In this document: one piece after another, positions 36,016 through 48,100 of the stretch | Layout: each line of letters opens with the position of its first letter | How positions within the stretch are numbered: the stretch's first letter is position 1 | Made by a program: the position numbers and the translations under genes | The notes under the pieces: generated by a model | What the model saw: the letters and a program-made list of their open reading frames with translations, nothing else | What the model was told of the DNA's origin: nothing | The model's database searches: none | NCBI RefSeq assembly: GCF_964204645.1 | Contig: NC_134030.1 | Coordinates: 20,653,110 to 20,717,109, forward strand | Source of the DNA: Tubulanus polymorphus | Lineage: Eukaryota; Nemertea; Palaeonemertea; Tubulaniformes; Tubulanidae | DNA length: 64,000 nucleotides | Direction of reading: 5' to 3'

Positions 36016-39000
36016 GTTTTTTTTTCCTTTTTATTGCGTGATGAATTTTCAAAAGTTGTGTCTGCTGCAATCGTCGTTAAAGTGACTGAGTTGCTTCATC
36101 GTAACGCCAATACAAAAACAAACTTTCAGTAAGAACAACAGTTTACGAGATGGGAATAAACCTTCGTGATAATCATGCTGAAGATGATTTGATCTGTTAG
36201 ATAAAGGGTGCTCCCACCATTAAACACACGCTTGCACACCTGGCTACAGAACCGTTCCGATTTACAAGTGGCAAATTGAATCGAATCGATATAATTCAAT
36301 TCGATTTAATCTTTATTGCACCGTAATATATAAATGGCATTATTGGCTTTTTACTATGAAGAGGAGAACAAGAATCAAGTGTCAAAAAGAAGAGTACATG
36401 TATATATGACGAGCATTATCTTATAGACAATAACCACAGACTACCACCAATAAATGCTCGATCTTGAAATACGAACGTCGCTGCATATGCGAAATCGGTT
36501 GTCCACGTTATGGTTTTGCCTCGGCTCAGCGGGCCGAACCAATTCACAATGAAAGGGCTCTGGTTCTCGGTGACCCGACTAGAATCACTGCATAGTGCAC
36601 CAGCTCACGAGCGACAGATCCCAACGACTCTGACGCGTCTAAACAAGATTTGACAACCATGACAATTAGTTGTCGAATAAACACTATGTATATGAAGAAA
36701 TCCCACACTTCGAATTTAAAATTATACGATTGAATTAGTTATTATGAAACCACAACGTTTCGGCCGTTGACTAGCAGCCATCATCAGGTGGAATGACCAG
36801 GAAAACAAGTAACAAAGCATATAAACTCACAGGATCTAAAATAGAAGCAGTGTGTCAAAACTAAAGATAAACAGACCAAGCAATAAAAACAACAAGGAGT
36901 ACCGTTGAAACAACAGCAATTCTAAACAGTTCTGAGTAAAAACAAATACTTAGTTCATCGGTCAGAGTCAAAATCTTACTCTTAACATATGAATAGAACA
37001 TCGAACATGAACCCTTCGAGCAATCATGCTTAACTCAAAACGGTTTAGTGGATAAGTACGTTACTCTCCGTCGAATCTGAGTCTTCGGGTGAAACTATGG
37101 ATCCTTCGCGATGCAAATAAACCTGATGTTTCGTCATATAAAGAAGGATGTACCATCAGTCTGTTCAATGTGTCAACATCGCGAATGCGGTTTATAAATA
37201 GTAATCGTTGCAATAGAAAATGTCCGCGAATGTTCACATCGCAACATAATCATCATTCATTCGAAACAGAAGCTGGTTAAGACTCGAGCGGTTAAAAAAA
37301 TGAAACTTCTTCGAAAATTTTGAAGGTGTTGCAATTCTAAAAATAAATAATTCTGAAGTGAAAAACAAATGAAATGGCACATCGATTATGTTTCCGAAAG
37401 ATTCGGATTACTTCTGAGATACTACAGCAAAATGGAAATAAATGGACGGCCGGTCCGAAACGTCCAAAAAAATTTGAATGTCTTCTCGGAAACTGTTCGC
37501 TGCATTTTCAACATCGATAAAGAAACTATATCCGTGTCTGACGATAACATAGAGAGAATCCCACATAACGACGACGAAAAAGTTTCCCAGAATTAAGTCG
37601 AGGTTTCGACTATATTCCAATGGCCATCATCTTCAGGAATACGAGACTATACTGAGGATGATGTACCGGCTAGGCAGATTTGTGGAAACTCTGCGCCCGG
37701 CAGGCAGGATTTTATTTCTATTAAAAACAAATTCATATTGTAACTTACTAAAAAGGATTGAAATTAACAATTATGGATATAAGGCCAAAAAAGATGCCTT
37801 GTTTCTCATCACAGTTTAGTTTCTTACCATGGCGAGGGCGGGCGGTTTTTATTTCTATGCACTTTTTTAAAAAAGTAGAAATAAAAAGAACTGTTTAAAT
37901 TTTTTTGGAGTTGCGGGGAGGTGTCTTTTCATTTTTATAATTAAAACAGTAAAATATCCCTCTGACATATTCTCTTCAGATGCGGGAAGTAGGTGTTTTA
38001 TCCAAAGCACCACATTTGCACGAAAAATAAAAGAGAAATCGCTTGGAAATGAGGATCACTCCTGAAATAAAACCCGGAAGTAGCTCAACAGCGACCTTGG
38101 CATTTGACATAGGCCGACGGTAACCGAATCCGTTGATATGGGTTCGAGTCACCAGTGGTGCCGATGATATATATATCATCGACTTTTCTTGATTCGTTCA
38201 TAGTGAAATAAAATGATAAAAAGGTGACAATATGCTTATTATATCAATGCGGTCGGGCGGATTTTAATCTTTATAAAAAACACGCCCTAGTAATTTCGTC
38301 ATCTTAGCACAAATTGTTTTGAGACCTGTTCACAAATTATATGTGAAAAAATTTAAAAAAATAAAATGAACGAAAAGAATATTTCGTTCGAACGAAAAAA
38401 AATATATTCATTTCTCACCATGATCCTTCCGGGGCTCCGTAAATGGTAACGGGGTGGACAATAAAACACGGCCGCGGCTCTACAGCATGCAGCCGATAAC
38501 CAATCGCCTTAATCTTCTAAATATCAAAGACAATAACCATTACAGAATATGTTTTTATCATAGATAGATATTTACAATTATATAGATAGTTATTGTAATT
38601 GTACTAGATTGTAAATCAGAATAATTGACAGTACTGACTTATCATGGACCGGTATTAAACTTTTTAAGCCCACTTTCAAATTAGTTGGAGTGCGGATCCG
38701 AATCCCAGAATTCTGCAAAAATCATCAAATTAAAAAAACAGGTTTAGCCATCTTTTGTTTTTTCATCACAATTTCGGTTTAAAAAGGCCTGATCATGACA
38801 TGGGACGCGCGGCCGCTGTGGTGTGAAAATGTTAATGTTAGAATACGAATGTTAACGATGTAAAGGTGGAATCCATTTGAAAATACAAGTTTTGTCAAAC
38901 TTATCTGAAGCGAAGTGAGAGGATGATCTTTTTTTCTTATATAGGCTATAACATCCGTTCAAAATCATCCTCTTACAAATATATTTTGAATTTGCTTTTT

Positions 39001-40412
39001 CGTTTAGAAGATGCTGAGGTACTTTTCATCTAATCTCGATGAAAGTTACGATCGCTGAATACTATCGGCTCGTTTTCTGGGGACAATGTTTAGATGTAAC
39101 ATGACTTCGAAGGTAGTGATTTTTGGATAGTAAGCTTATTTTAGTCGACACATAGAAATATGACTATTAAGTAAACCTTTGATAACAAGCTTATTTCAAT
39201 GGACAAACTTAACTAACAAGTGTCGATCTGAACTTCCAGTTCCACAGTAAGAAATAATCAACCTCCTGTTTCGCTCCCGGCAGGTGTGGCGCGTTGTTGC
39301 GGGACCTCAATCAAATAAATCAAACTGAATTTACCAATTAAATGAATAACAGGGACAATCTGCATTTTAAGTTAAATGAATCATGACTTTTAGCATAATT
39401 AGCATGTCTTTTATAAATAGAGCATTTAAGCTAGTCATGCAATCACAAATTACTCATTAATAAGGTGTTAGTGGATACATACGTTGTTGTCGATCGAATC
39501 CGAGTCTTCGATTGAAATTGAATCCGTCGTAAATCAAATGATACTGAAATTCTGTGTTATAAACGGGGAGGTGCCGTCAGTCTGTTCAATATGTCACCTA
39601 CCGCGCGAATGTGGTTTACAAATAGTTATCATTGCAATAGAAAATGTGTTGACATTCATATTGCGTCAAAATCATCATTTATTCGAGACAGGTGCAGTTA
39701 AAGACAAAGTAAAAAAAAAAGTAAAAGACAAATGAAATGCTCTGCGACAATTGAAAAGGCATTGTATTTCTCAGATTCTCAAATGAAAAAATAAACAGAT
39801 CCTGAGTTAGTATACGATGCCAAATCTAAGTTATCCAGTTTTTCAATTTTCGAACAGTGAAATCACTTCACTTAAAGAATCCTTCTGTATAATCCACTGA
39901 GAGTGCAGACTACTTCATATGATACTCATTTGTCAAACATGAACTTTTTCACCAGGATAGAATTTGTATATTGTAATAATCCTTTTTTGTTTTACTTTTT
40001 CTGCTCAATGAGCATTGTACTTTGCTGTACGATTGATAATGAAATAATAATAAATGATAAAATAATTCTAAGAAACCAGTCGATGAACAGACCTTGTCCG
40101 GACCGTCCATATTTCTAATGGGTTCCGAATAAACTTAGCTCCGACAGTCCCTAAAAGTAAAGATATCGATGTTAATGGCGATACGAAAGGTATATGAAAA
40201 AGTGTATGAAAGGTTTCGTAAAATGTTAGCTAATTCCTAAGACGGTACATGCAAATAGGGTTGAAATATCTAGTCAACATTCGTCATCCCAGTATAGAAT
40301 GTAATACAACCTGTTCACAAACTAAACGTGAAAAATGAGGCATTCTCTCAAATGTAATCAATTACGTGTTTCAAGTCGACATTAACGGGAGCATTATCTA
40401 ACAAATAAACGA
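36016..40412. other. Intergenic spacer with repeat relics
   Basis: Holds the hammerhead-like dispersed repeat (36700-36960), a dispersed duplicate segment (36990-37290, again at 39460-39710), a fragment related to the element at 46861-47099 (about 37780-37870) and a relic of the DTSDY promoter-upstream sequence (about 38295-38350, compare 33817-33880) with no gene after it. No coding gene supported. Confidence 0.55.
36700..36960. repeat. Dispersed repeat with hammerhead-like core, copy 1
   Basis: About 250 nt, 80-90% similar by eye to 55050-55320. The minus strand at 36757-36787 reads CTGATGA, a short hairpin, then GAAAC. Confidence 0.65.
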
Positions 40413-40521
40413 AACATGTGGAAGTGATTCATGTCCTGGTAAAGGTATAAAAGCCCACTTCGAAATCCAACCAGACATCTTATCCTGGAAAAGAACTATC
40501 TTGTTGTTAACAAAACTGCAG
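40413..40521 (+). promoter_or_regulatory. Promoter and non-coding exon 1, second DTSDY-tail gene
   Basis: Family box CATGTGGAAGTGATTCATGTCC, TATAAAA at 40446-40452, exon 1 from about 40474, donor gtaag at 40522. Nearly identical to 33946-34055. Confidence 0.75.
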
Positions 40522-40688
40522 GTAAGAATAAACAATATAAAAGTTAGAATTGTCGATTAATTCCAGGGTTTTTAAACGACGTTTCTATCGCAAAAGGCCA
40601 TATTATTTCATGATATTCATGTATCTCTTGTATCACATCGACATTGATAATCTTTGTCGCTTTCATGTCTGTTTTCATTGTCTACAGG

Positions 40689-42112
40689 ATGAAGTTAGTT
40701 TTCCTTGTCATGATGGCCCTTGTGGCCTTGGCTTCAGCCGGTAAGATTCCATGTTAACCAATTTAGGATTAGATTATCATCTTGAACTAAATGAATTGAC
40801 ATTAAATCACGAGGCGACGTTTTCAGGTCGTGGGTATGAAGAGAGAGGATACGGAGAAAGTGGATATGGAGGTTATGAAGATTCATTTAAAGGTGGATAC
40901 GGAGGTCATGATGAGTCATACGGAGGTGGAGATGGAGGTTATGAAGATTCATACGGAGGTGGACATGGAGGTGGTTATGGAGGTTATGAAGAGTCATACA
41001 GTGGTGGATACGGAGGTTATGAAGAGTCATACGGAGGTGACCATGGAGGTGGTTATGGAGGTCATGAAGAGTCATACAGTGGTGGATACGGAGGTGGACA
41101 TGGAGGTGGTTACGGAGGTCATGAAGAGTCATACATTGGTGGATACGGAGGTCATGAAGAGTCATACGGAGGTGAAGATGGAGGTGGTTATGGAGGTCAT
41201 GAAGAGTCATACATTGGTGGATACGGAGGTCATGAAGAGTCATACGGAGGTGAACATGGAGGTGGTTATGGAGGTTATGAAGAGTCATACAGTGGTGGAT
41301 ACGGAGGTGGACATGGAGGTGGTTACGGAGGTCATGAAGGGTCATACGGAGGTGAACATGGAGGTGGTTATGGAGGTCATGAAGATTCATACATTGGTGG
41401 ATACGGAGGTCATGAAGAGTCATACGGAGGTGAACATGGAGGTGGTTACGGAGGCTATGAAGAGTCATACAGTGGCGGATACGGAGGTGGACATGGAGGT
41501 GGTTACGGAGGTCATGAAGAGTCATACGGAGGTCGAGACGTGGGCAATGTATATGAAGTCGGATACGGAGGTGGAAATAGGGGCTATGGACGTTCTGAGT
41601 ACGCACAGCCTGTTAGCGGCTACACGGCGCCTGGTGATACAAGTGACTATGAACCTGACACTAGCGGCTACACAGCACCTGGTGATACTAGTGGAGATGG
41701 ATATCAGGGTTATGGACGTTCTGACTATACAGAGCCTGATAGCGACTACCCAGCTCCTGGTGATACTAGCGACTACCCAGCTCCTGGTGATACAAGCGAC
41801 TACCCACCTCCTGGTGATACTAGCGACTACCCACCTACTGGTGATACTAGCGACTACCCACCTCCTGGTGATACTAGCGACTATCCACCTCCTGATGATA
41901 CTAGCGACTACCCACCTCCTGGTGATACTAGCGACTACCCACCGCCTGGTGATACTAGCGACTATCCACCTCCTGGTGATACTAGCGACTACCCACCACC
42001 TGGTGATACTAGCGACTACCCACCTCCTGGTGATACTAGCGACTACCCACCTCCTGGTGATACTAGCGACTACCCACCTCCTGGTGATACTAGCGACTAC
42101 GCACCGGCCTAA
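40689..42112 (+). CDS. Secreted Gly/Tyr repeat protein with DTSDYPPPG tail, copy 2
   Basis: Coding exons 40689-40740 and 40827-42112 give 445 residues. The leader is [18 protein letters not shown]. Residues 19-270 repeat [16 protein letters not shown] and [21 protein letters not shown] patterns. YGRS at 271-274 is followed by a tail with about fourteen DYPPPGDTS-type units, six more than in the sister gene, ending DYAPA. The extra units are nearly identical in DNA (27-bp period from about 41740 to 42090), which points to recent slippage or unequal exchange. Promoter, exon 1 and both flanking introns align closely with the gene at 34223. Extracellular structural role is inferred. Confidence 0.88.
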
Positions 42113-42140
42113 TAGGTTCCACAGCAACGGTGAAATAAAC

Positions 42141-43052
42141 GTAAGTTTTAAAAATCGATACCGTTTTTAACCCTCCTTTTCATCTAGTTGTCATCGTGTA
42201 TTAAACGAAACTAAATCGACATTCAAAATGAATGTCGCCAGTTCCACATTCAAGGTTCAGATTTCTGACCAGCCTACATCCGGCCAGATTTTAGTCAAAA
42301 TTACAAAAAAAGAACTTGTCTTACGATTTGAAAAGTTACACTGAGCCTGTAAAACCGTGCATAGGATCCTGTTTCACAATATAGCGATAAGCGCTTTACG
42401 CTCATAGAATATCAAATAGATGTAATCATGAATATATCTGTAGAATTTATCTTTAGATAGACAGATAAGACATATAAGATAGATAGATTCTTTATTAACG
42501 CGATATACATCATTAATTTGACATTTTTATCTTAAATAGAACAATTTCGACAGCCGGCCCGCTGGGTCTATATGTCACCTAAAAGTTTACGGTGGTCACC
42601 TTCTACAAAATAAAAAAGAAATATGTTAGAATACATAAATATAGAACAGTTTATCGAATTTGTTTCCGTTTTTCAAAGATCTGATGTATGTAGGAATCTG
42701 TTTCGAAATTTATGTATCATATTCCCCGGGATCAAGGTTTTCATCGAGATTAACCCCCAAATATTTGTATTCATCTATGTATTCGAAAATGTTGTTTTCA
42801 ATAGTAAAGACATGGCTTGATTTGACCACTTTTAAATTTCTTACGTGTAGAACTTCTGTTTCGGAGAATCGATCTCTAAGTAGATTACGTTCATTTTCAT
42901 CAAATGAATTGAAGCTCCACACATTTCTAACTAATGAAAATGTTTTATTCAAAGTCAATGAAATGTTTGGCCTGGGACAGGATTGGTAAAGACCGAACCT
43001 AGAACTAAGCGGTTGGTCTTCGAATTTCTGTATATGATCGATTTCTTTATAG
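42141..43052 (+). other. Last intron, DTSDY gene copy 2
   Basis: Donor gtaagt at 42141, acceptor ctttatag ending at 43052. It is about twice the length of its sister intron because of inserted sequence that includes a gata-like tract (about 42455-42490) and a LINE fragment. Confidence 0.65.
42710..42958 (-). pseudogene. LINE reverse transcriptase fragment
   Basis: An 82-codon minus-strand frame contains FEYIDEYKYLGVNLDENL near its end, which matches the hydrophobic-YKYLGV-LD-L motif after the catalytic palm in non-LTR reverse transcriptases. No catalytic YADD region or N-terminal part is present, so this is a truncated relic inside an intron. The specific LINE clade cannot be set. Confidence 0.6.
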
Positions 43053-43150
43053 GAACCCGATGATGCAAGTGCTGCTCAAACCAGGACTGCATTCTTCAGC
43101 TTCATTTATTGTAGCCTTCCGCAAAATAAAATGTTATAAACAAATAATTT
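43053..43150 (+). other. 3' UTR exon, DTSDY gene copy 2
   Basis: AATAAA at 43125-43130. Closely similar to 35919-36015. Confidence 0.65.
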
Positions 43151-44770
43151 GCGTTTTTATTTTTAATTAAACTTTCATTGCATATAGAATTTTCATATAA
43201 GAAGAGCATTTTGTGGCGCAGTCGTCTTTAAAGTAATTGAACCTCCGCAGATTTACTTCATAGTAACGCTGAAATTCGTACCAGCAGGGTGGCCAGTAAT
43301 AATTAACTTGCATGTTCCCTGACTATCCCCTGACATGCACTGTGTGCGTACGTGCGTGCGAAGGTGTGCGTGCGTGCGTGCGTGTGTGTGTGTGTGTGTG
43401 TCAAAACGGTTAGCTGTTCCTGTTTACTATTAGCAGTGTCGAGAATGAGGAAAAAATGAGTATGAAATTTTGATGATGCCAGAAATAACGAATATAGCGA
43501 CTCAATTGCAATCGTAAATCCAACTCATACAATCTACAACCAAGTTTTATTATGGTGTATTTGTTGTCGACAACTAATAGTTCATCCCGATATATTGACA
43601 ACAAAGAACAGTAAAGATGAGGAATAGTGATGCCGAATACAGTAGAAGCCGGCATCCAGAGAAAACATTTCTCTCCCGCGGTAATATCAAACCGGACCTC
43701 GGTAAAGTGTAATGCGCACTCGTCCCTCTGATTTAACAGTTTATCACCAGTACTGACAGCTGTAAGTGGCCTAACTCGAACATAGCACCGATGACTGGTT
43801 TTCCCGGATTCATATAATAGTTAATGAGAGGAAATTAGAATTACGGATATTTTGCAAAAGTTACTCTTCTACAGAATAAAGATATAGGCAACTTGAATCT
43901 GCTTTGAAGTATTGTCGACGCACGGCGATCATTAAGGCGTTCTTGAAGAAATCTTTCGATTCAACACTTCAAATCCTGGGAAAGCTTCTCAATCTGAAAG
44001 AAAACAGTAGACAAAGGTTCCCGGATCAGCCGCTGTTCCATCAGGTTTATTTTACGCAATTTTAACATGCAAACACATTTCAAAGGATGATGTATGATTG
44101 AGACTATATTTCCAAACTCCACCAGTTCCAAGGTTCCTCAAATCCTCTTCGAAAAATAATGTTCAATACAGAATGAAATAATTATCTATATGTGTGTCAT
44201 TTCATGTTTTTTTTTTTACTGCGTGACCTGATATTTGGGTTTTTCAGTACGCTGTTTACTGAAAAGGCTAACAAGATTAGTACCTTGTTTCTCTGCCGAG
44301 CCTAGCTATCCTGTACACTGCATTTTAAAAATCGTAATCAGGCTTATCATGACTGGCCCCGTAGCTATAGAAATGAACTGATTACAAATTTTATTGTGAT
44401 TTACGAAATGCCGATTAGGAGAAACAAGGTTGCGTCATTTTTCAGCCTGAAGTCACTCTCTGAGATGTGAAGGAATGAGTGTAAAAATACGATTCGACGC
44501 AACAGTCGCAAAGCAAGTGGATTTCCCCAACGGGTAAAATTTTTAAATCTGGAATTCGGATGTAACAAACCGTTAGTTTTACAGTAGAAAACATCGAGGA
44601 TGGACGAACGAACGGACGGATAGAGACGAGAATAAGCGAAGGTAAACTTTCTAATTACTTTTCTTTGATAATTGAGACAACAATTCATACGGCTATAAAT
44701 CAGCGCGGAACCATCCACAGTTAATATTCCGTTAGAATTTGATCTGAGCAAATTTATTTACAATTCTCTG
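43151..44770. other. Intergenic spacer
   Basis: Contains a TGCG/TG microsatellite at 43341-43401. Open frames at 43410-43655 and 44401-44751 on the minus strand show no domain or splice context. No gene supported. Confidence 0.55.
43341..43401. repeat. TGCG and TG microsatellite
   Basis: Runs of tgcg followed by about eleven tg units. Confidence 0.9.
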
Positions 44771-44771
44771 G

Positions 44772-45176
44772 TATATAACTACTATCGGATCTATGGGACT
44801 GGTTGCCAGACCGTCAGACGATCAACTATCTCCAGTCCTAACGGCCACTGCCAGTTCTTAGTCCTTCAAGTGCGGCCTGTACCCGGCCCTCTCAGGCAAT
44901 CTGCTATCTTTCCCCGACTCCCTCTTAGAAAGTCTAAATGTCTGTGTTCTGCAATCTCCCAGACGATATGATGTCTGTACCCTGCATGCCGCATTTCAAG
45001 CGTGAATCTCATCAACCAATTAAAGAATCTCCGCGAAACATCTTGCATAGGACTGGCATGAAAATTAGATTCATAAGCACAATAGCAGAGACCCGGTCAT
45101 CGCTGCCCGGCAGTTGTATTCATTTCCCTTTATTCGTTCTTATATTCTATATTTCTAGTCTACCACAATATCCACG
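44772..45176 (+). promoter_or_regulatory. Possible promoter and 5' UTR of the lectin-ADP-ribosyltransferase gene
   Basis: TATATAA at 44772-44778 is a candidate core promoter. A pyrimidine-rich acceptor (atttctag) ends at 45158, 18 nt before the start codon, so an upstream non-coding exon is likely. Without that splice, an 80-codon upstream frame (44938-45180) would end in a TGA overlapping the main ATG. Confidence 0.4.
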
Positions 45177-48100
45177 ATGATGTGGACAAGGAGGTCACCG
45201 ACAGTGACACTTTTGTTATGCGTTCTGTTATTCTGGGATGGGATGCTGAGACCGGTTCTGCCCTACGCTATCCAATCGCGACGAGGACGCGCCTATTTCA
45301 ATCACAGCAGCGATGACACAACCGCGAAAGACGACACAGCCAAGTCGTCGCCGGACAACGGTAAGTACGTAGATCATGCTGTTACAAATAACCTAGTCTA
45401 AACAAGTTGCTTGTCGCCTCTGAAAAAAGAACCGGTGACAAGCAATTTCGCTGATATGCAATATTTTTTTTCGATTGAGCATTTCAAGACATTCTAAACA
45501 ATCTTTGGTGCATTAGATTTCGAGGATATGTACGTCCATTCAGAAAACGATATTACGCAATCAAAGCCGTCAGTTATACGTAAGGTTATTTATTTGATGA
45601 GTTATTCTGATGATAAAAGGATGATAAGAAAAAAATATTTCGAAATTAAAATCCCTCTGAAATCGAAATTCGATCATATTTGAAACCGCCTGTCGAGAAT
45701 ATTTGATTCAAACTATATCTACAAACCCAACTGTGTTACAAAGGAAAGAATCTAAGCTGTACCACGTTTTAGTTGAGCACCCAAAAGGAAAACGTACGTA
45801 TGATGGGTCTTGTGTTAGATTGTTTAACCATCAATGAGCTTATAGTCCCAGAGCTTCATTCAAAACAAGAGTGTTGCATTAGCTGTTTGTATGTAGACGT
45901 ACTGCCTTGGCGGTTGTAAACAAGAACAACACTGGCCTCAATAGTCATTTGATTTACAGCATCCCCGTCTCCTAGGAGAATTTTAGAAAGTTTATTCAAC
46001 CACGAGTAAAAATACACTAAAAGCAATCAATTCAAAACCAGTATTCGTTGACGAAAACAACGTTCACTGAGTAATGTACGATTTTAGAGGTTCTAGCCGC
46101 GATTTGCAAGGGAACTTTTGTCATGCATTGTTGGGTAACTTTTCCCTTCATTGAAAACTTTTTGCCAGACGCGTTGTACCATTTTCCACCGGTTATTCGA
46201 TTTCGAAAACTTTTTAACATTCAAACGGTACCGCGCCTAATTTTCAGTTATTCGAAATTCATTTCTCAAATTTGCCACAATGCGACGTGAGAGCGATACA
46301 AAAAAGCCAGTTTTTGCCATACACGTACAAATTCGGGTACTCAAAAAAGCATTCCCAATAATAATTATCAACCCCCTGCAGGAACTGTGCGCACAAACAC
46401 TGTCTCTTTCAAGTGAAAATTAAGGGTTAAAAGATATATTTGCTCCAACGCCAAGTGAAGCGCGTCTATCCGCCATTCATAGCTTCAGCGCTATTTTCTA
46501 TTCGTATATTGCAGTTTAATATAGGTGTTTAATCTTGTCATTTACTGGATACAGTACCTCAGTCGTGACTGAGTTAAAATTTGTTCATCTTCGATGAGTT
46601 AACTCCGAGTCAAATCTAAATTCACAACTGTGGAACTGGTTCCCTGGTCTCAACGGAAAATGGTTTTAAAACCATCTTCTTTGCCTTTTTTTATAGCGGT
46701 TTTCTTCGATGAGGTAGTCAAAATTCGACTCTGCACCCACCCCGGCTACATTATTTTCTTTTTAATTTGAATTTTTATTTTCATTATAATTCAGATACAG
46801 TAACATACAATCTTTCACAATACATCAATTAAAAAAGGAAAGACAATAAATGATGTAATTAGGCCACACAAAGAAATACCCTAGTTTCTCAGGAACGTCA
46901 AATGTCGCCCGCGTCATGAAAATTCGTTTGGCATTAGTAAAAAAAAAGCTTCCCTCCCGCGTCTGTTCCATAAGTCTCAGCTTGAGCTTTTTATTTCAAC
47001 ATTTTTATCTAAAAAAAAGCAATAAAAATACAATTCGCCCGCCCTCGTCACTTCAGAAAAAAATCTGATGAGAAAGTAGGGTATTACTTTGTGTGGCCTC
47101 ATGTCAATGGCTGTACGGTGAAGGATACAGTACAAGCCTGAAGACTGTATCCCAGCAAGCTGGAGGTACTATGCCCTGATTTTGCTTACTATAATGTATA
47201 TTGGTATTCATTCATTTTTTGATAGTCAAGAACGACAATAGAAACTGGCCGAAGACCGATGGCGATAGAAACCTCATTAGTAATCCTCAACCGAACACTG
47301 GAAGGCTTGACAACCGAGTAACTGCCAATACAAGCACTGATCGTAATCTGTCGCGTGAAAGTCCAAGTATTATCGACGACAGCCGACCGAAACCAACTGG
47401 TAAGAATCAAACATTAGGTGAAGACAACCCGATACCCAATGCCGAAAGCGATTCAGCGTTTATTTTGCTCAAGAACAATATCGAACTGTCTGAAAACATC
47501 GACCCGTGGATGTCTAAGCAGTTCGGTGGTCATCTTGAACTGTTATCTTTAAACTGCAAGTCTATAAAGCTGACTAAACTAAAGAACGCGATCGGCGATA
47601 CGGATCAACCGGTAGAAATAAAACTCATCGGTCTAGCTGTTTCGTCAGTTGCGGCGGGATGTTCGATGACGGCTATCTTTATTGCGAACCGATTGATTGA
47701 CAGCGTAAAAAACAACAAGACTTCGAATTCGACGATGGAAAATCATGACTCTAGTTTAGATCCAGATGGTGATAAAAATGGTGTGAATTATCAGGGGAGT
47801 TTACCTACGCGTAATAACAATAGCAAAGTTGAATATCGAATTGATAGGTCTAATACAGGTAATGATATTGTACAGAGAAGTGAAAACAATACTGTCTTTA
47901 ATGATAACAAAATAAGTGGAGGTAGTAATAATGCCAATCCGAAAAACAACTCATTTTCTAAACTACAAAATTTCAAGGCTTTCAGCAATGAGTTGCCTTC
48001 GCGTAAGAACAATAGCAAAGTTAAATATCGAATTGATAGATCTAATACAGGTAATAATACTGTACTGAGAAGTGAAAACAATACTGTATTTAATGATAAC

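Noticed and set aside
38100-38180. Possible tRNA gene around gggttcgagtcacc
   Set aside because: A B-box-like segment is present but no credible A-box, anticodon arm or acceptor stem could be drawn. It may be a SINE remnant.
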